From contig CALMLO010000003.1 in the NCBI GenBank assembly GCA_937868095.1, positions 1-37,701 on the forward strand: 37,701 nt of DNA, written 5' to 3'. Positions within the stretch are counted from its first letter, which is position 1. The number at the start of each line of letters is the position of its first letter. The DNA comes from an uncultured Phycisphaerales bacterium. GTDB lineage: Bacteria > Planctomycetota > Phycisphaerae > Sedimentisphaerales > Anaerohalosphaeraceae. Below, piece after piece: positions 34,494-37,701 of this stretch. The notes beneath the pieces are model-generated. The model ran no database searches and was not told where the DNA came from. It worked only from the letters and a program-made list of their open reading frames with translations. The position numbers and the translations under genes were made by a program.

Positions 34494-34901
34494 ATGGATA
34501 GAAAAAAACCAACCCGCTCCGGCAGTGTTCTGCTGATCGTGGTATTTCTGCTGGCATTGACAGCCGCCATGGTCATCGGAATGCTCCATTTGACCACCGA
34601 AGAACTTCTCCAGGTCAAAAATCGGCGGGAAACGGCAAGGGCCTTTGCCGTTGCCGAAGCAGGACTGAACGACGCCATTGCGGCCATTCGTCGTGATATT
34701 TCGTGGCAAAGCGGTTTTTCGAAAAAACCTTTTTTTGAAGATTTTTATACAGTATCGGTTGCCGGCGCACCGCCTTGGCTGACGATTGATTCTATAGGCA
34801 CGACGGTGGACGGCTATCAAGTTCGGCTGGCGGCCGAAATCCGAACAGAACCCGACCCTCCGCATCGGGTTGTCATTCAATCTTTGCGAATAAACCCATG
34901 A
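34494..34901 (+). CDS. Prepilin-like protein, PilX/GspK-like N-terminus
   Basis: About 135 residues from ATG 34494: MDRKKPTRSG, then SVLLIVVFLLALTAAMVIGM and FAVAEAGLNDAIAAIRRDIS. The A-E-A-G segment after the helix is typical of PilX/GspK-type pilins, which lack the +5 Glu. It is much shorter than GspK, so PilX-like is more apt. Earlier in-frame ATGs at 34425 and 34470 would add an unusual Arg-rich leader. It ends with an ATGA overlap into the PilM-like gene. A gap of about 170 bases separates it from the GspJ-like gene. Confidence 0.72.
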   Translation: MDRKKPTRSGSVLLIVVFLLALTAAMVIGMLHLTTEELLQVKNRRETARAFAVAEAGLNDAIAAIRRDISWQSGFSKKPFFEDFYTVSVAGAPPWLTIDSIGTTVDGYQVRLAAEIRTEPDPPHRVVIQSLRINP

Positions 34902-36403
34902 ATCCGTTGCGAAAAAAAGAATCTCTGGGAATTGTTCTGACGGCTCACCACGCCCAAGCCGTTTATCTGAAAACAGTTGAAAGGGAGGTGGTGAAAATAA
35001 AGACAGGCCAGACGGCCTTTCCGACGGGAGAAATCCGCAATGGCTGGATTCAAAATCCTGCCAAAACAGCGGCTCTAATTTCGAAAATGCTCAAAAACGC
35101 AAGAATTTCACTTCGGCGGGCGGTGGTGGTGGTTCCGGATGTCCAGACGGCCGCACAAATTCTCGATTTACCCCCGGAAATCCCCTCCAATATGCAGAAG
35201 TTTATCCATACGGAAACTCGATACAGCCCTGTCTCGGCCAAGCGCACCGCTTACGCCGATTACCGCTCCCTTGGGACTGATGAAGAAGGGAAAGAAAAGA
35301 TTCTGGTTGGCCTGACAAGCCGCGAATGTATCAGCAATCTGGTGCAGACATTCCGGCTGGCCGGCGTGGAAATTCAATCGCTTGAAATGGATTTCTGTGC
35401 CGTGTATCGGACCGTTGATTCTTTCCTCACGGATGGACGTCAATCTAAAAATATTCTTTTGGCGGCATTAACGGGGCAAACACTGACCCTTTCTGTTTTT
35501 TTAAATCGAAAGCTCGATTTCGTTCAGCGGTTTCCCTGCGAAGGGCAATCGCAAGACCTTTCATCCTTCGTTTTTGAGCAGCTCCGCACCGTTCAGCAAT
35601 TCTATGAATTGGAAAGAAACAGTTCCTTTCGGAAGCATTGGCAGGTGATTGTAGTTTTGGAGGATGGGAAGGAATCTGCCCAAATTTTAGAATCCAATCT
35701 GGCCGCTGCGTTTGGAGATGCCTATCGTCTGTACACGCCCGAAAATTGGCATCAGGGCATTTTGCCGAGCGAGAAACCCATTTCGCCGGCAGCATTTGGA
35801 GCCGCTTGGAAAGGGGTCGATACGGCGGCATCGGCGGCTTTTCCGGATTTGCTGCCGCCGGAGGTAGTTGGGCAGTATGCCTGGCGCAAAAGTCTTTATA
35901 AAACAGCCGCGGCAGCGGCTTTGTGCGTCGGCGGACTTTACCTGTCCGCGCTGCTGCCCGAGCCCCAAAGCGGCCATGCCCAGCCGAATCCGTTGGAATC
36001 GCCTCGTTTGATTCAGATAGCAGAGCAGCAAACCAAGGCCAAAGAAGAAGTTGAAACCCTCCGCAATCTGCAGCAGGCAGCCCAGGAATTGCTTCAGCAG
36101 CGGTCGCTTTTCTCGTTCGGTTCCGTTCTGAAAGAAATTCGAAAGGGCATACCGCCGACACTTCAAATTACCTCTGTTGAACTAAACCGCAAGGGAGTTA
36201 TGAACCTTTCAGGCAAGGCATCATCTCTTCAGACTATTCATCAGTTCGCCGTCTGGCTCCAGCAGAATCCGTCGATAGAAAGCGCAGCCGTCAAAGAATG
36301 CCGCCTCAATCCGGATCCGGTGAGACTTTATGAATATCGAATCGCCTGCCGCTTAAGCCCTCAAACGGGAGAACAAACCGATGAAACTGCTCGAGCAGAT
36401 TAA
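34898..36403 (+). CDS. PilM-like protein fused to a PilN-like membrane tail (GspL-like)
   Basis: A 501-residue protein. The N-terminal 320 residues follow the actin-like PilM/GspL-cytoplasmic pattern (LGIVLTAHHAQAVYLKTVER; RRAVVVVPDVQTAAQILDLP; EIQSLEMDFCAVYRTVDSFL). A single transmembrane helix sits near residue 335-352, then a coiled coil (QIAEQQTKAKEEVETLRNLQ) and a PilN-like ferredoxin-fold end (PPTLQITSVELNRKGVMNLS). Separate PilM and PilN are usual in pilus systems, while GspL combines them; this fused layout supports a secretion-type assembly. Overlaps its neighbours on both sides. Confidence 0.85.
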   Translation: MNPLRKKESLGIVLTAHHAQAVYLKTVEREVVKIKTGQTAFPTGEIRNGWIQNPAKTAALISKMLKNARISLRRAVVVVPDVQTAAQILDLPPEIPSNMQKFIHTETRYSPVSAKRTAYADYRSLGTDEEGKEKILVGLTSRECISNLVQTFRLAGVEIQSLEMDFCAVYRTVDSFLTDGRQSKNILLAALTGQTLTLSVFLNRKLDFVQRFPCEGQSQDLSSFVFEQLRTVQQFYELERNSSFRKHWQVIVVLEDGKESAQILESNLAAAFGDAYRLYTPENWHQGILPSEKPISPAAFGAAWKGVDTAASAAFPDLLPPEVVGQYAWRKSLYKTAAAAALCVGGLYLSALLPEPQSGHAQPNPLESPRLIQIAEQQTKAKEEVETLRNLQQAAQELLQQRSLFSFGSVLKEIRKGIPPTLQITSVELNRKGVMNLSGKASSLQTIHQFAVWLQQNPSIESAAVKECRLNPDPVRLYEYRIACRLSPQTGEQTDETARAD

Positions 36404-37007
36404 ACAAGGGGAATTGCTCCGAAAATATCTGCCTTTTTTGGTGGTCGGATTCCTTCTGGCCGCTGCATACCCTGCTTTTCTGCATCCGATGCTTCAGGCA
36501 GTGCAGGCATCCGTTCGAGGACAGTCGCTTTCTTCTCTTTACCAGGAGCGTCTGGCATCGCTTGAGCAAATCGGTTCTCGACTGAACAGACAGCGTCAAA
36601 AGTTGCGGGAATGGAAAGAAACTCACTCATTTCAGATTTTCACTCCTGCCCAGGCCGAAGCATTTTTGGCCTCGCTGGAAGATCGGGCGGATGCGGCTGG
36701 CTGTCAGTTGACGGCCATTGAATATGAGGGTGATTCTGATAGCGAGTCGGCCTCGTCGGACAAAGCCGGCTCTGTGCAGACTCGTCAGGTAAAGATGCAA
36801 ATGCTTGGTTCCTTTGACTCGTGGATTCAGTGGCTTGAGCAAGCCGAATCGATTCCTCAATGTGTGCTGCTGGATTCTTTGAAACTGGATTGGCAGGACC
36901 AGCCGTCGGAGACACTGACAGGGCGGGTCTGTCTGCGGCTGCCCGTCGCATGGAGTACCCAGACAGGGCAAGAATCGCCGAATAATAATCAGCCCGAAGG
37001 AAAATAA
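36381..37007 (+). CDS. PilO/GspM-like inner-membrane assembly protein
   Basis: A 208-residue protein with one N-terminal transmembrane helix (YLPFLVVGFLLAAAYPAFL, residues about 16-35), a coiled coil (SSLYQERLASLEQIGSRLNR) and a C-terminal ferredoxin-like part (SFDSWIQWLEQAESIPQCVL). This is the PilO/GspM plan, in which the protein pairs with PilN or GspL. It overlaps the PilM-PilN gene by 23 bases. It is the last gene of the operon; no PilP, secretin or prepilin peptidase follows. Confidence 0.8.
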   Translation: MKLLEQIKQGELLRKYLPFLVVGFLLAAAYPAFLHPMLQAVQASVRGQSLSSLYQERLASLEQIGSRLNRQRQKLREWKETHSFQIFTPAQAEAFLASLEDRADAAGCQLTAIEYEGDSDSESASSDKAGSVQTRQVKMQMLGSFDSWIQWLEQAESIPQCVLLDSLKLDWQDQPSETLTGRVCLRLPVAWSTQTGQESPNNNQPEGK

Positions 37008-37108
37008 AGGGCAAAAACCCTTTTGGCTTATTTTGCGTAGTAGGGCTTAGCGGCTGCTGTTTTCGGCTGTGAATAAGGTGTTTTTGGAAACCTTGCTCGC
37101 AAAATGAC

Positions 37109-37156
37109 AAAAAAAGCCAGATCCCAAACGAGTTAGAATCTGGCTTCGGAGGAGGG
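37109..37156. terminator. Hairpin followed by GGAGGAGGG at the end of the secretion operon
   Basis: AAGCCAGAT (37114-37122) pairs with ATCTGGCTT (37138-37146) over a 15-base loop. Seven A residues precede it, giving a T tract if read on the minus strand; GGAGGAGGG (37148-37156) follows on the plus strand. This is the same layout as 6698-6753. It may end the plus-strand operon, but the T tract points the other way. Confidence 0.6.
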
Positions 37157-37158
37157 TG

Positions 37159-37218
37159 ATGAAAAGCCTGAAAAATACTCTCTATTTATCCCCTAAAAGA
37201 TCCTTCTACTGGCTATAG
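37159..37218 (+). CDS. Possible 19-residue small ORF
   Basis: ATG at 37159, two bases after GGAGGAGGG, opens a frame reading MKSLKNTLYLSPKRSFYWL and a TAG. The strong ribosome binding site is the only argument for translation, and it also belongs to the hairpin/GGAGGAGG element. The rest of the 350-base stretch 37008-37357 holds no gene I can support. Confidence 0.22.
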   Translation: MKSLKNTLYLSPKRSFYWL

Positions 37219-37357
37219 TCTTATCGAACAGCATTTGTTCAGAACTTTAGCAAAATTTTAACATTTATTATAAGACAACACATGTCTTCTTCTGCTGCCG
37301 GCTGGAAGCGTCATCTGCATCAAACGATAACAACTTCTCTCATAGATAACAATTATT

Positions 37358-37701
37358 GTGGACACAGAAGGCCTTGTATGTGCTTGTTTTTGAGGCAATT
37401 TCTATAAATGGCAAAGGTACAGAGTAAAGGCCTTTATTTTGATGTTGGTTCCCAATCTTACTGATGCAGAAGATATCTATCAGGAAGTTGTTTCGGAGAT
37501 GTGGAGTCGATTTTCCACCTTTCAGATAGGGACAGATTTTCTTGCGTGGGCCCAGACGATTGCGAAATATAAAGTGCTGGCCTTTCGGGATAAGCATAAA
37601 CGCTCCAAACTGATTTTTAACTCCAATGTTTCCAAAATCCTTGAAACGGCCGCTGCATCAGGCCTATATTCAAAAATGTCTGGATGCTTTTGCGGATAAT
37701 A
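37358..37701 (+). pseudogene. ECF sigma factor gene with apparent lesions (partial)
   Basis: Sequence matching planctomycete-type ECF sigma factors: region 2 reads AFILMLVPNLTDAEDIYQEV then VSEMWSRFSTFQIGTDFLAW and QTIAKYKVLAFRDKHKRSK. In the same frame upstream, family-like residues (VDTEGLVCACF, stop, GNFYKWQRYRVK) run through a TGA at 37391, suggesting a lost N-terminus with a GTG at 37358. Near the edge the frame reads SGLYSKMSGCFCG-stop, whereas the +1 frame reads AYIQKCLDAFADN, the expected family sequence, implying a frameshift at about 37645-37669. Sequencing error could explain both. The gene runs off the window. Confidence 0.6.

Overview
The window is a compact, roughly half-GC bacterial chromosome segment that fits a planctomycete of the Phycisphaerae/Sedimentisphaerales type. 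This is inferred from gene content: a planctomycete-style ECF sigma factor at the right edge, FHCENC-type zinc-ribbon proteins, a PilM protein fused to a PilN-like tail, secreted proteins of unknown function beside ECF sigma factors, and a tRNA without an encoded CCA. No rRNA gene is present to confirm it, and no phage, insertion sequence or CRISPR array was seen.

Layout. 43-2578 (minus): secreted protein and ECF sigma factor, a truncated YjbQ-family gene, then queC, divergent from queF (preQ0/preQ1 steps of queuosine synthesis). 3052-5357 (plus): zinc-ribbon protein, a 137-bp inverted-repeat element, then flagellin behind a sigma-28-type promoter with a structured leader, and fliS. 5447-7603: orphan OmpR-type regulator, PEGA lipoprotein, a hairpin array with a period of about 100 bp, and a receiver-like protein lacking all phosphorylation residues. 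8037-9640 (minus): dapA and pdxJ. 9789-12397 (plus): pteridine-reductase-like SDR, ribBA, lipoprotein. 12495-15685: ECF sigma with overlapping membrane anti-sigma candidate, surE, membrane protein. 15780-18008 (minus): soluble sensor kinase with a GGDEF-like tail and its receiver-only partner. 18447-19815 (minus): tRNA-Ala(GGC) and the CCA-adding enzyme. 20080-24100 (plus): guaB, guaA, LpxR-like outer-membrane protein. 24210-28432 (plus): thrS, infC, rpmI, rplT, pheS, a classic translation cluster but without pheT next to pheS. 28457-29200 (minus): degenerate kinase-like protein. 29425-37007 (plus): a type II secretion/type IV pilus-like assembly operon (ATPase, platform protein, five prepilin-like proteins, PilM-PilN fusion, PilO-like) without a secretin or prepilin peptidase in view. 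The right edge holds an ECF sigma gene with apparent coding lesions.

How it works together. Most genes are housekeeping (translation, purine, lysine, B6, flavin and queuosine synthesis), interspersed with signalling genes and two surface systems (flagellar filament, pseudopilus). The most unusual non-coding signals are: (i) an identical 11-nt motif, GACCTAAAAAG, just downstream of the inferred promoter -10 of three unrelated minus-strand genes, with a looser version at guaB; (ii) a tandem array alternating conserved and variable hairpins separated by GGAGGAGGAGG tracts; (iii) an infC gene with no ATG/GTG/TTG start, apparently starting at ATC; and (iv) a terminator inside the pseudopilin operon directly after the major pseudopilin gene.
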